This document shows, in pieces, positions 18,801 to 26,854 of a DNA stretch of 64,000 bases (position 1 is its first letter; every line of letters starts with the position of its first letter). The position numbers were made by a program, and so were the translations under genes. Source of the DNA: Perkinsela sp. pyNocScin1. Its lineage: Eukaryota > Euglenozoa > Kinetoplastea > Prokinetoplastida > Perkinselidae. The stretch lies in assembly GCA_964019655.1 (NCBI GenBank), contig CAXHTR010000008.1:744001-808000 (forward strand). The letters run 5' to 3'. The notes beneath the pieces are model-generated. The model saw only the letters and a program-made list of their open reading frames with translations, did no database searches and was not told the DNA's origin.

Positions 18801-19221
18801 TCGGCTTGTTCGCTTTGTTGTAGTGGTTCGTCATCCAGTGGTCGAAGCGGTAGGTGAGCGTCGTGATGGGTCTGTACGACAAGTGCGTGTGGTCGCCCTT
18901 GAACGAGTTGCCCCAGAAGTCGGTGTACCACGCGGCCTTCCAGGAGTGTGGGCTCTCTTCCGGGTAGTCCGTCGCTTCGGCGTCGAAGTCGACGACCTTC
19001 TGTGGCTTTGGCCCGCGGCCCTCAGAGTACTCAGCGTCGGGGTAGACATACGTCGTGATCGGTACGGCGCTGCTGTTGCACACGGGGTTGTTCTCGATTG
19101 CGAGGTGGTCGTCGAAGACAAGGCCGGCTTTCAGCGCCCCTTCGTACGAGACGAAGTTGAGGAGGGCAAGGAAGAGGATGGCGACGCCTTCTTCGAATAT
19201 CCGCACGCTGAGGTCAAGCAT
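15871..19221 (-). CDS. TMTC-type protein O-mannosyltransferase with TPR tail
   Basis: There are 1116 residues from the ATG at 19221. The N-terminal half is a multi-pass membrane glycosyltransferase of the TMTC (transmembrane and TPR) family. It has a first hydrophobic segment, then the luminal acidic motif FDDHLAIENN (Asp37/Asp38), DFWGNSF, SYRPITTLTYR, and further on HPVHVESVTGIVGRAELL. All of these are hallmark TMTC blocks. The second half (about 620-800) has TPR-like helical repeats with NNQLGLSRWNEGRIKDG and WSEPHFNLARYFY. Animal TMTC1-4 add O-mannose to cadherin-type domains in the ER, and the substrate here is unknown. An extra 300-residue C-terminal region after the TPRs is not one I recognise. 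The domain order and the complete N-terminal motifs make the family call firm. Confidence 0.88.
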   Translation of the reverse strand: MLDLSVRIFEEGVAILFLALLNFVSYEGALKAGLVFDDHLAIENNPVCNSSAVPITTYVYPDAEYSEGRGPKPQKVVDFDAEATDYPEESPHSWKAAWYTDFWGNSFKGDHTHLSYRPITTLTYRFDHWMTNHYNKANKPRPKRRVAVPKTVNAENDLDMEYVYEEIHDFHDPYRLHLVNIVLQVLNTVFFFSYLCRRYLKASFFASVIASALFAVHPVHVESVTGIVGRAELLCLFFGLIAFNAYFKYHPVASIRDGVHEAVDSARKSGRVMRTLSGLKMVLTYALFVVAIALGCLSKETGITVSAICLAYDFMLMWSHYGTETESTKAKGTRKAKASKAASYGILEYLTSRDASASTGAYAPAAYHPLMFRVLSLLTIIGFLQGRKIVLGGRVDLAESGLIRKVENPFYALPSGLWRKVSFTYLHAKNLQLLLWPYEMCCEYGFDCIPAFTTFYDPRVLGIVATFAFLAYVGLHCFRIPAVGTLYEIVKAVLSVGWGVLIGTKKRLPIFKQKFSAFDITPDPSLCLASFWLLAPYLPVSHLLVSVGTNIAERCLYLPSVGICLLVACLLHNIEKALIQKSSSKAKKSEGETPQQPRSYSFYVLNAFILVVLALGVHKTRERTLDWQSDKALFESSVRVCPRSAKNNNQLGLSRWNEGRIKDGKDLFEKAASIFPEWSEPHFNLARYFYMTQDIRRAFFHLERCVTGLFPKEGCIQMYFSTFSALFPNPNATQVFHTGEILEKIQQYGQAASQYRQAGLRFLQSEKSRKGAEVSFQNALRLHESGKITADDVLRRREQQGDKSIRENGDLDSRCNVLYWLGVTQMYQQNILGFCHHLHTLIRSCADDPVDRITAMQGVPILMQQMPMLVQSPHTLRKLEKGYGRSVIVAIFGQWIDTLYMCLQGLPLHTQERSQVADTLAQAALDMTRLTFTSDELAQGAEGEVGQPVFDQPEAAFFLEEDVSHLGTERVYGAEVPRVLRDALYMSSDAPFGDDGLPTTKEDARIFGTTARPVRFNASDFARSATQNVTHVNDSVAAQARRCAIYPALAQANWRVGDIDESDAVLDRCLTECVGEVTASTGLNAVSAEDIEKYSSRIRASGAHCQAIRKAQDPSN

Positions 19222-19370
19222 GTGAATGAAAGAAATAAATCTGTAGAATACAATCAAATTGTTGAATCTCAGGTGCTGAGTGCTTTATCTTGTAAAATCA
19301 TCTCTTTACCATCAGTTTTGGTGTATCTCATGAAATGCAAGTAAATTTACTTCAAAAGCAAGAGTATCGT

Positions 19371-19883
19371 TCACTGTGCGTAGGTTACGCCTTGGTCCCG
19401 GGACTGAATATATGCTTCAAGCTTTTCCACAACGCTCCTCATCTTTTCTGCAGATCGGCGGACGTGCTCGACAGCGCCGCTTACCTTTGCCTCTGTGCAC
19501 AGGTATGCTTGAATGACAGGCACCATATCAAGGAGCGCTTGGACTGCCACTCCCAGGTCTTGCTGAAACTGCGCGAGCTGTGGAATGACAGAATCCGATA
19601 AGTCGTGCAAAATAGTGTATGCTACCTTTGAAAAGCACTTGTACAGCCTGTCTTCGAGCTCAAAGTGCTCTTTTTGGTTCTTGCGGAAGCGGTAGTCGGT
19701 CTGCAGGATGTGTCTGCCTTGTCGAATAATATCTTCGACCTGTGACTCGTTTGTAAGAATAGTTTTCTTGAGATTTTCGATGTGTATCTTCTCCTCTGCT
19801 ACGAGATGCTGAAGCATTATTCTTTTCTGCTGCTCCTCTTGAATCACGGGTTGAAGCTTTACAAGCTCGTCTTTAATATTCAT
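19371..19883 (-). CDS. Coiled-coil protein, unknown
   Basis: A 170-residue protein with a clean ATG at 19883. Residues 1-60 have the heptad-like spacing of Leu/Ile with many Glu, Gln and Lys expected of a coiled coil. The second half is also helical, with hydrophobic patches (LHDLSDSVIPQLAQF, ALLDMVPVIQAYL), and could be a helical bundle. It has no membrane segment and no motif I can name. It lies head to tail between TMTC and bS6m with gaps of about 110-150 bp. A TTTATTAG sequence sits ten bases before the ATG. It could be a subunit of a tethering or kinetochore complex, but nothing in the sequence decides that. Confidence 0.7.
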   Translation of the reverse strand: MNIKDELVKLQPVIQEEQQKRIMLQHLVAEEKIHIENLKKTILTNESQVEDIIRQGRHILQTDYRFRKNQKEHFELEDRLYKCFSKVAYTILHDLSDSVIPQLAQFQQDLGVAVQALLDMVPVIQAYLCTEAKVSGAVEHVRRSAEKMRSVVEKLEAYIQSRDQGVTYAQ

Positions 19884-19993
19884 TGTTTCTTTCTAATAAA
19901 CAAATGCCTGAATAAGGATAAAAGCACAAATCGAAAAAAATTCGCAATGCCCACGGCATACACAAGACAAGCACCTCCCTTCAGAGCCCCTAT

Positions 19994-20455
19994 CTACCTT
20001 CGCAGATACGTCGACCACCGCGTTCGCGAAAACTCTTTCCACCGCATATCCAGGTGCTCAAGAACGTCCGTGGTGGCCTGCGGCGGCCAGTTCTGGTCCT
20101 CCTCTGCCCGCGAGAAGTGGTCGAGGGCGAAGGCATTCGTCTTTGAAAAGTTCGAGTGCGCCTCTGGGCTGCGGCACGTGTGCACGAAGACGTCCGCGTG
20201 GTCCTCGAGGAGTTTTTTAAATTTTTTATTCACCTGCTCACTCAGGTCGATCTGCAGGTGAATGTAGCGTGCATAGGCATTGGGCGAGCTGTTCTGGTCG
20301 AAAAAGGGCTTCATGGGCTGCATGACGCCCTCGTTCGAGAGGCTGCGGATGCACCCACCGTTATTGTAAATGAATGTGCCGATGGACTTGAGATTCTCTG
20401 CTGTCCGGACACGCTCTGTCACTTTCATCACGAGCACATAGGCATAAAAGACCAT
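19994..20455 (-). CDS. Mitochondrial small-subunit ribosomal protein bS6m
   Basis: A 153-residue protein. The first 100 residues follow the bacterial S6 ferredoxin-like fold: a short beta strand MVFYAYVLVMK, a helix, NNGGCIRSLSNEGVMQPMKPF (the S6 pattern of Gly-x-Ile/Val-x-x-Leu-x-Asn/Asp-x-Gly-x-x-x-x-x-Tyr/Phe), then ARYIHLQIDL, a helix with VNKKFKKLL, and a final strand DVFVHTCR. It would bind the platform of the mitochondrial small subunit. The C-terminal 50 residues are a Trp/Arg-containing extension such as mitochondrial versions often carry. No obvious cleavable presequence is present, as for many S6m proteins. The family call rests on the pattern, not on close identity. Confidence 0.75.
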   Translation of the reverse strand: MVFYAYVLVMKVTERVRTAENLKSIGTFIYNNGGCIRSLSNEGVMQPMKPFFDQNSSPNAYARYIHLQIDLSEQVNKKFKKLLEDHADVFVHTCRSPEAHSNFSKTNAFALDHFSRAEEDQNWPPQATTDVLEHLDMRWKEFSRTRWSTYLRR

Positions 20456-20552
20456 TGTGATGAAATTTCAGACAATAAAATTCTCAAAAATGATTTTCTG
20501 CAAAAATTCATAGAATTTATTTGAAAACCATTCACAACGCTTTACCCGAAAC

Positions 20553-22247
20553 CTACTTTGCGTGTGTCTGAATAAATGTGAGCACCCGCTCCTTGAATTC
20601 CTGCGGGAACATGTCGTACAGACCGCAGTGGAACGCATCCGGCGCCAGCCAGAGCTCCTTCGGCTCGTTCGCCCGCTGGAACAAAACCTCCGAGTGATGG
20701 AACGGGACGATTGCGTCGGAGGTACCGTGCATGAGCAACAGGGGCCGCGGCGAAATGCTGTGCACCACGTGCAGCGCCTGGCAGCTTTTGGACGGGATGT
20801 TCCAGATGCGCAAGTTAATCCAAATGCGGCAGAACCAGCGGAAAATATTAAAAATCTTTCGTGAGACAGTGCTCTGGTGCATGTACGGGCCGAGGATAGT
20901 GCCCAGGTGGATATGCTGCAGGTAGCCGACCGTGGTGATAGGGTTCTCTGCAATGACAATATCGATGATATCTGGTGCAATGGCCGCGGCCATGATGCTC
21001 GCGCTACCGCCGACAGAGGTGCCGACGACGCAGAGCGTCTTGAGACTGCAGCGCTCGCGGAGGTACCGCGCAGCGGCGATGACGTCGTGCCGCTCCTGCA
21101 CGCCGTACGTGAAGCCCCTGCCGGTGCCCTGGCTCATCCCGTGCTCGCGGAAGTCGAAGAGCAGCACGGTGTACCCGGCGTCGTGGAACATGCGCACGTG
21201 TCGGAGCCACGCGCGCCGATCCCGCCCACCACCGTGTACAAGAACAATCCCAGTCGTGTTTGCGGCGTCTGTGCTGGGCACGAACCACCCGGAGAGGCGG
21301 TAGTGGTCGGCCGTCTCGAACCAGACGTCCTCGTAGTCGATGTCGAGGTCGTACTTGGGGTTGTTCACGATGCCCTGCCAGTACTCCGGCAGCGCCTGCA
21401 TAGAAAGCTTCGCGCTGTTGGGGCGGTACCACGGCGGCTTGATACTCACCTCGGAGACAAAGTATGAAATGGCGCAGAGATAGTAGAGGAAGGTGAAGGC
21501 CAGAAATTTGACGGCGAACGAAGACCCGTTCATGAGCAGCAGGAGCATCACGGGGAAGGAGATGGACACGAAGATCTTGCGAACAAGCGAAGAGTCGATC
21601 ACGTCGGTGGACTCCATTTTCCCCGTTTTGGCGTCCTCCTCTGCCTGCTTGTCGAAGTACTTGTGGGAGTCGACGGCGCCGTGCGTTTTGAGAAAATGCG
21701 CGATCTCTTCGGACTGTGACTCGAAGAGCGGCGTCCGGTTTCGCGCATCCGTCACGTTGACTTCTGCGCCTCGCTGCACGAGAAACTGCACCATTTCGAA
21801 GTTGCCGTAGCTCACGGCGACGTGGAGTGGTGTGCGCCGCTCGTAGTCGGTCTGGTTGATGGCTTGCATCGGGTCAGCGCACCGACTCAGAATTTCCCGG
21901 ACACCGCTAACTGAGCCAGAGGACACGGCCATATGGAGCTTGGGGTCGAAGCCGCGGGACGGGCTGTCACCGCCGACAGACCGGCGACGGCGCTGCTGGT
22001 AGCGGCGCTCGACCTGCGTGCTCTGCAGTTCTTCAATAGTCTTCGCAATGCGCCGCCAGGACTGGTGCTTACGGAGGGACGAGCGGACTCGCTCCTTCAT
22101 TGTGTCCGTGAGCTCGGTGAAGCGCCGGAGCCAGCGCTGCGCCATCGTTCGCCGGGGCATTTCGGATCCACGATGCGATCGACTGACGCGAGACGGGGAC
22201 CTCGCGGGGTGGCTCAATCTGCCAGGTGTCGCGGAAAGTCGAACCAT
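20553..22247 (-). CDS. Ankyrin-transmembrane-alpha/beta hydrolase fusion protein
   Basis: A 564-residue protein with three parts. Residues 1-95 are basic, and internal ATGs lie near residue 30. Residues about 100-195 contain ankyrin repeats (LHMAVSSGSVSGVREIL, RTPLHVAVSYGNFEMVQFLV). Residues about 220-265 are strongly hydrophobic and should cross the membrane once or twice. Residues about 290-564 form an alpha/beta hydrolase with LVHGGGRDRRAW (oxyanion region), the nucleophile elbow GTSVGGS, a likely Asp in SDAIVPFHHSE and His in FHCGLYDM. The catalytic set is complete, so it is likely an active membrane serine hydrolase of the ABHD12/13 or BEM46-like kind. The ankyrin part in front is not standard for that group. 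Substrate unknown. Confidence 0.85.
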   Translation of the reverse strand: MVRLSATPGRLSHPARSPSRVSRSHRGSEMPRRTMAQRWLRRFTELTDTMKERVRSSLRKHQSWRRIAKTIEELQSTQVERRYQQRRRRSVGGDSPSRGFDPKLHMAVSSGSVSGVREILSRCADPMQAINQTDYERRTPLHVAVSYGNFEMVQFLVQRGAEVNVTDARNRTPLFESQSEEIAHFLKTHGAVDSHKYFDKQAEEDAKTGKMESTDVIDSSLVRKIFVSISFPVMLLLLMNGSSFAVKFLAFTFLYYLCAISYFVSEVSIKPPWYRPNSAKLSMQALPEYWQGIVNNPKYDLDIDYEDVWFETADHYRLSGWFVPSTDAANTTGIVLVHGGGRDRRAWLRHVRMFHDAGYTVLLFDFREHGMSQGTGRGFTYGVQERHDVIAAARYLRERCSLKTLCVVGTSVGGSASIMAAAIAPDIIDIVIAENPITTVGYLQHIHLGTILGPYMHQSTVSRKIFNIFRWFCRIWINLRIWNIPSKSCQALHVVHSISPRPLLLMHGTSDAIVPFHHSEVLFQRANEPKELWLAPDAFHCGLYDMFPQEFKERVLTFIQTHAK

Positions 22248-22420
22248 TATTAATGTGCGTTGAAAATACTTTTATAGTGAAATGGAGTGTTTGCCAGGAA
22301 ATATTTCATTAAGCTGACGAGTCCTTTCGCGAAAAATAACTTTCCTTACGAATGACTCTCTCAATACTCAAAATATACCCAGTAGCTTCATACAATGCAT
22401 AAAATCTCGTTTTTGCAAGC

Positions 22421-23836
22421 CTACGATTTTTCCAAAGTCTTCTCAGCCAGCGCTGTGATCTTCGAACCAATGTCCAGTGCTTTATGCCCCTGATCATCCA
22501 CTTGCGCAAACATCACATCAATGCGATAGTCTTTCGTAAAGTTCACAAAGTTCAGGTGGGTCCGCGTCATTGAGTCCCGGAAGCCCTTCGCGCTCTTTCG
22601 AAATTTTGGCCGACTTTCTCTGAGTGTCGCCATCGAGTAGCTGAAGCGCGCGTCGCGCTGCAGAATGACGAGGCTGCGTGGCTCCATGTAAATGCGTGGC
22701 GCCCAGGGGTAGTTGTCGTGGTAGAGGCGGAGGACGTCGGCCGAGACCAAGCTCAGAATGCCGATGTACGGCCCGAGCGACTCTGGCTTCTTGTGCTTTT
22801 TGAATCCAGCGAACTCGGTGACGTACTCGTTCACCTGATACGTGTTTGGCATGAAGGGTATGAGCTTGAGACGGTACGCACGCCAGAACACCTCCTTGAG
22901 GGCAGGGAGGTCGGCGGTGCTCCACGCGAGCGTTCCCCGGTCGGGAATGCGCAGTTCTTTGTCAAAGTAGTTTGTGCAGTAGCGGCCGTCCTCTGGAATG
23001 TAATTTGTCGGCTTTGTCTTCTCCTTTGTGCTGTGGAGCGTTGTGGACATGATTTCCGAGATAATGTTCTTTTCCTCAGCATCTGTAATAAAATCACGAA
23101 TGACTGTGATGCCATCGGGCTGCAGGCGGTTTCTCGTGTACAGCGAGACGGGGAACTGGCACGCGCCGCTATGGCTCTGTTTGATGAAGGTCGGAAACTC
23201 ATCGCGATAAATGCTTTCATTTTTGTGATATTCTCTTTGGGAAGACTGCGCGCGCACGGCGCGGTTGAACCGGTCTTTGTTCTTTGGAATGAGCGACCAC
23301 GTGTTCCACGCGTAGCGCGGCTTCGAAGCCTTCGAGTCACTATTCGCTCCATTCGGGAGAATTTTTCGTCCCTTACTTCGCGAAGGCAGGTCTTTGGCGA
23401 GAAACTGCCTGTAGTACGGGAACGACGTGTGGATTGCCCATGGATTTTTGGCAAAGTACGACTCTTCACTCTCTTCTCCCGGAATTTCAATGCGCTTTTC
23501 GTCCGTTATCTTTGGAATGTGGTCGCGCAGAATCCGCGTGCCAGCGCGGTCTTCTGCTATTCGCTTGAGGCTGTCCAGGTGCGATTTTACTTGGGCCTCA
23601 ACGAGATTTTCTGAAAAGTGACTCATCATTGCACTTTCTTGTGCTGTGTAGCTGCGCTCAGATGCATGTGGTAAATCTTCGCCGAACTTGATAGGCGTTA
23701 TGTTCATTGTTCCCACTGGCTCGAATGCCCCCCAGGACGGAGTATCCTTTTCCTTCTTGGGCTGTGGATATTTTTTAGGGACGAACGGCCGCTTCGAAGG
23801 CGGGTGTGCGCGAAGTATAAAGGGCACTCTTCGCAT
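22421..23836 (-). CDS. AlkB-like 2OG-oxygenase fold protein, catalytically degenerate
   Basis: A 471-residue protein. The N-terminus (MRRVPFILRAHPPSKRPF) is basic and could target mitochondria. After a 200-residue polar region, residues about 230-430 follow the AlkB plan: GITVIRDFITDAEEKNIISEI, then a hydrophobic PNTYQVNEY, then GPYIGILSLVSADVLRLY, MEPRSLVILQRDARFSYSMA. In active AlkB proteins the block after the PNxxxxNxY strand carries HxD, and the final block carries a His after the aromatic pair. Here the corresponding positions read HKK and SMA. Two of the three iron ligands therefore appear lost, and I infer a pseudo-oxygenase with a binding or structural role. A profile alignment would settle the ligand positions. 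Confidence 0.65.
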   Translation of the reverse strand: MRRVPFILRAHPPSKRPFVPKKYPQPKKEKDTPSWGAFEPVGTMNITPIKFGEDLPHASERSYTAQESAMMSHFSENLVEAQVKSHLDSLKRIAEDRAGTRILRDHIPKITDEKRIEIPGEESEESYFAKNPWAIHTSFPYYRQFLAKDLPSRSKGRKILPNGANSDSKASKPRYAWNTWSLIPKNKDRFNRAVRAQSSQREYHKNESIYRDEFPTFIKQSHSGACQFPVSLYTRNRLQPDGITVIRDFITDAEEKNIISEIMSTTLHSTKEKTKPTNYIPEDGRYCTNYFDKELRIPDRGTLAWSTADLPALKEVFWRAYRLKLIPFMPNTYQVNEYVTEFAGFKKHKKPESLGPYIGILSLVSADVLRLYHDNYPWAPRIYMEPRSLVILQRDARFSYSMATLRESRPKFRKSAKGFRDSMTRTHLNFVNFTKDYRIDVMFAQVDDQGHKALDIGSKITALAEKTLEKS

Positions 23837-24017
23837 GGTTCAGTGCATACCGCATTGATTTTTTACGAATATACGATGCAAAAGATGTATTGAGCTTCTC
23901 AAAAATAGCGAATGGTGTCCTTTGTGATAGTGCGCAACTATTCAACGCAACTGCCTCTCTCGCAGCGCTACTATTCGCTTCTAGTACTAACCATCGGTCG
24001 CTTAACCACACTAGCAA

Positions 24018-24212
24018 CTAAAACTTTGTGATTTTGCGCTGCTGATTCTGTGCAGTCGTACTCTCAGCAAACTGCTTCCATGCACGATCGTGGTCATCAC
24101 CGTTAACTGCGATCGAGAATAGCGTGAGCGAGGCAAAACTTAAAAGCATAACATGCCTTGAGTGCGGGTGGTAGCGGAGCCGGTTCAAAAACCCGAGGAT
24201 TCTATCCTTCAT
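24018..24212 (-). CDS. Possible small single-pass membrane protein
   Basis: A 64-residue frame from an ATG at 24212. It has a basic N-terminus (KDRILGFLNRLRYHPHSRH), one hydrophobic segment (VMLLSFASLTLFSIAV, about 22-37) and a polar tail. The shape fits small inner-membrane mitochondrial subunits, but I recognise no family. It lies in a 479-bp gap that would be unusually long here if it were empty, in the same direction as all its neighbours. The 180 bp between it and the AlkB-like gene holds nothing I can support. Confidence 0.4.
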   Translation of the reverse strand: MKDRILGFLNRLRYHPHSRHVMLLSFASLTLFSIAVNGDDHDRAWKQFAESTTAQNQQRKITKF

Positions 24213-24315
24213 TTGAGACACTATGAGAAAATTCGGAAACGTTCTGGTAAGACAAAGTTATAGATATTTTTCACCCAACACACCTTTATTGCCACAGAGA
24301 TTCGCCCAGATCGCG

Positions 24316-26763
24316 CTACGACCGATGCTCAACGCGGACAATAAACTTTGCACTATACTCGATATCCATACTGGGGCTAATGAACGCACCGTCCTCCATG
24401 CCAGACCCACCACCGATGAGGACGATGTCGTTTTCGTGCAGGACCGTTGGATTTGTCCGCTTATAACCATTCACAAAGAGGCCGTTGGTACTATTCTGGT
24501 CAAAAATGCTGAGCGCAAGCGATCCGTTGCTCGTCACTGCATTCAGCGTGAAATGCACCCTCGACACGCCCTCGTAGGGGAGGACGTGGCCGCACTTGGC
24601 ACCGCTGCGGCCCACGAGCACCGGCTGGGTCCGCTCTGGGTGCGCCACGTCGGCCAGCGAGTGGACGTTTGGGTATATTTTGTGCGGCTGCTGGCTCGTG
24701 CTTTCGTCTTGGAGGTATTCCTCCAAATACGGAACGGATATGCCTGAACGCTCCCGCTTTGGCTGCTGTGTCGCAGCGACGCGCGGCGCAACTGCTGCGA
24801 GCTGATTCTTAAAAAATGCTCGAGAGCCCTCCCAAATGACGTTGATGAGATCGGCGTCGCTGATGACGACGCTGAGGCGCGGCATTTCAGCGATCTCGGC
24901 CTTGAGGCCTTCCAGTTTCGTCTCTTCAGGGACGATCAGGATCTGAATGGCCTTCTTCTTTCGGCGTATTGTCATCTCAATCTGCTGCGCTTCCCCACCG
25001 AGGGCGGCGATGATTATCTTCATTTCATCGAAAGGCAACTTCAGCTTGCCGTGGAACCCGACGCTTGCGCCGCTGAACTCAGCTAAAAGCTCCTGGCGCT
25101 TCACAGTGTGGTTCGGGATGCCGGTACACCGGAACTGCTCTGGGTCGACCCATTTACGGTACTGCCAGCTCTGCTCGATCCACTCTTTCTGGATGATGGG
25201 CGTATCGCTCGCGAGTGCAATCAGCGTCTTGAGGTACCGCCCGCAGTCCTTTGATAAAATCACAAGGTGCGTGTGCGGCGACGAGATGTCATTGTTCACT
25301 TTTCCATGGAGCTTTTCGACACGTCGCGAGTACGAAGCGTTGTCGTGATCTTTGCCGTGGAAAAAGAGAACGAGGGGTTCATCTGGGTCCATGAGTGCGA
25401 GATCCTTCATCTTTGCTGGCTGCTTAAAGGGCGTGTGCTTCCTGAGCGGGGCTTCTACGACTACATCTTCCGTTTTCTTTTGCTTTTCAGGGGTCACTGG
25501 GTTCACTATTGTCACAGTCTTACTCGATGCGCTCTCTGGCTTCGCTGGGGGCTTGGTGCTCGGCTCTTGGCTGCTTGGTACAACCACTTTGGCATTGCTC
25601 TGCGCCTTGCTCGACTGGCTCTCCTGTGAGAGCGCTGGGGCGACGACAGGCGACACATCGAGTGCCTTTTTCTTCGGTTTTCCAGATCCCGGCGTTTCCT
25701 TCACTAAGCGCTTGTGAACCTGTGGGGACTTGTACTTGGCGCTCTCTTGTGACGCACTCTGCTCCACTGGATTCGCCTTTGTGAGCGTCGTGATCTTCTC
25801 CGTCAAGCTTTCGATGACCCCGCGCTGCTCTTTGACAAGTTGTTGCAAAGACTGAAATCGAATCGCTTCGTTTTCTTGCTGGACAAAAATTGCATTTTCA
25901 AGCATGCTAAGTCGCTGCATGACTGCTCGAAATGATTCTTGTGCATCATCAGGTGCTTTGGTCGGAAGGGCTTCCTCAGCGGACTGTTTTGTATCTGGGA
26001 GCTTTGTACTCGGAGAATGCGCGTCGTCCTTCTTCGTAGAGCCTTCAACGGCAGCGTTAGTCGGCAAAGTATCCTCTACAGCTTTCTCTATTTTTTGGCC
26101 GCCGATCTCAGCGTCCGCTAAGGCTGAAATGGGATACTGCGTCTCTGCGATTCGTGGCTTGGAAAAGATCTCATTTTCGAGGTCCTCAAATGTTGCGTCG
26201 AGGTCTTCCCCCTCGTTCAGAGGGCTTTGTGGCTGATTCGGTGCTTCAATTGCGGGGCTTGTACTGAGCCGCGGGCTGTTATCCGACAAGCCATAACCTT
26301 TATCGTCTGGAAGCTCAAAATCAAAATTCTTACCAGCTTCATCATCGGGGAGAACTATCGCTGGAATCTCATCGGCTCTATCTGGGCTTTCATTTTCGAA
26401 TGTAGCGCGACCCTCTGCATCGACTGCAGTCGGCGCTGCATCATCCCTCGTATCTAAGGAAAGATCGGGCGTATAATCTGGGGCAGTGCTTTCTACAGCT
26501 TCCTTTGAGAGGGAAACAGACTCTGATAGGTCACCGTCTTCGAATAAATCTGCGTCTTGCGTGATACTTGGGTCTGCGGGACTATTCATGTCATGAGCAT
26601 TTGCGTCGTCAGATGACATCACTTCAAACTCGTCGTAGTCAGCAATATTAGCCGGGACGTCCTGTGGCAGAAGCTCATCCATGTCGAACTGCTGTGGGCT
26701 TTCTGGGCCCTGGCCTGGCGCACTTTCCATTGAAAAATCGTGTGACTCGAGCGAAACGTCCAT
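24316..26763 (-). CDS. BRCT- and FHA-domain protein (probable DNA-damage or chromatin adaptor)
   Basis: An 815-residue protein. Residues 1-460 are acidic and Ser/Pro/Asp-rich, probably disordered, with one short coiled coil near 285-325. A BRCT-like region spans about 463-680: EPLVLFFHGKD, THLVILSKDCGRYLKTLIALA and the diagnostic Trp of IIQKEWIEQSW in the first repeat, and a second, weaker repeat starting near 567 (VGFHGKLKLPFDEMKIIIAALGG). The C-terminal 100 residues are an FHA domain: VLVGRSG, the SRVHF phosphothreonine-binding loop and DQNSTNGLFVNG. Both domain types bind phosphopeptides, so a scaffold in DNA repair or checkpoint signalling is the likely role. The order BRCT-BRCT-FHA is the reverse of Nbs1 and MDC1. 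Confidence 0.85.
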   Translation of the reverse strand: MDVSLESHDFSMESAPGQGPESPQQFDMDELLPQDVPANIADYDEFEVMSSDDANAHDMNSPADPSITQDADLFEDGDLSESVSLSKEAVESTAPDYTPDLSLDTRDDAAPTAVDAEGRATFENESPDRADEIPAIVLPDDEAGKNFDFELPDDKGYGLSDNSPRLSTSPAIEAPNQPQSPLNEGEDLDATFEDLENEIFSKPRIAETQYPISALADAEIGGQKIEKAVEDTLPTNAAVEGSTKKDDAHSPSTKLPDTKQSAEEALPTKAPDDAQESFRAVMQRLSMLENAIFVQQENEAIRFQSLQQLVKEQRGVIESLTEKITTLTKANPVEQSASQESAKYKSPQVHKRLVKETPGSGKPKKKALDVSPVVAPALSQESQSSKAQSNAKVVVPSSQEPSTKPPAKPESASSKTVTIVNPVTPEKQKKTEDVVVEAPLRKHTPFKQPAKMKDLALMDPDEPLVLFFHGKDHDNASYSRRVEKLHGKVNNDISSPHTHLVILSKDCGRYLKTLIALASDTPIIQKEWIEQSWQYRKWVDPEQFRCTGIPNHTVKRQELLAEFSGASVGFHGKLKLPFDEMKIIIAALGGEAQQIEMTIRRKKKAIQILIVPEETKLEGLKAEIAEMPRLSVVISDADLINVIWEGSRAFFKNQLAAVAPRVAATQQPKRERSGISVPYLEEYLQDESTSQQPHKIYPNVHSLADVAHPERTQPVLVGRSGAKCGHVLPYEGVSRVHFTLNAVTSNGSLALSIFDQNSTNGLFVNGYKRTNPTVLHENDIVLIGGGSGMEDGAFISPSMDIEYSAKFIVRVEHRS

Positions 26764-26854
26764 TGGAAATTATAGAAGATCCAAGAAAAAATTCTGCATC
26801 TACACTGGAAACTTTATGGCTAAAATATCTGAAAATTTTTTTGCGTGCACAATC

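Noticed and set aside
22309-22509. 66-codon minus-strand frame overlapping the end of the AlkB-like gene
   Set aside because: Arg/Lys-rich frame overlapping a larger gene with no sign of its own start or motif.
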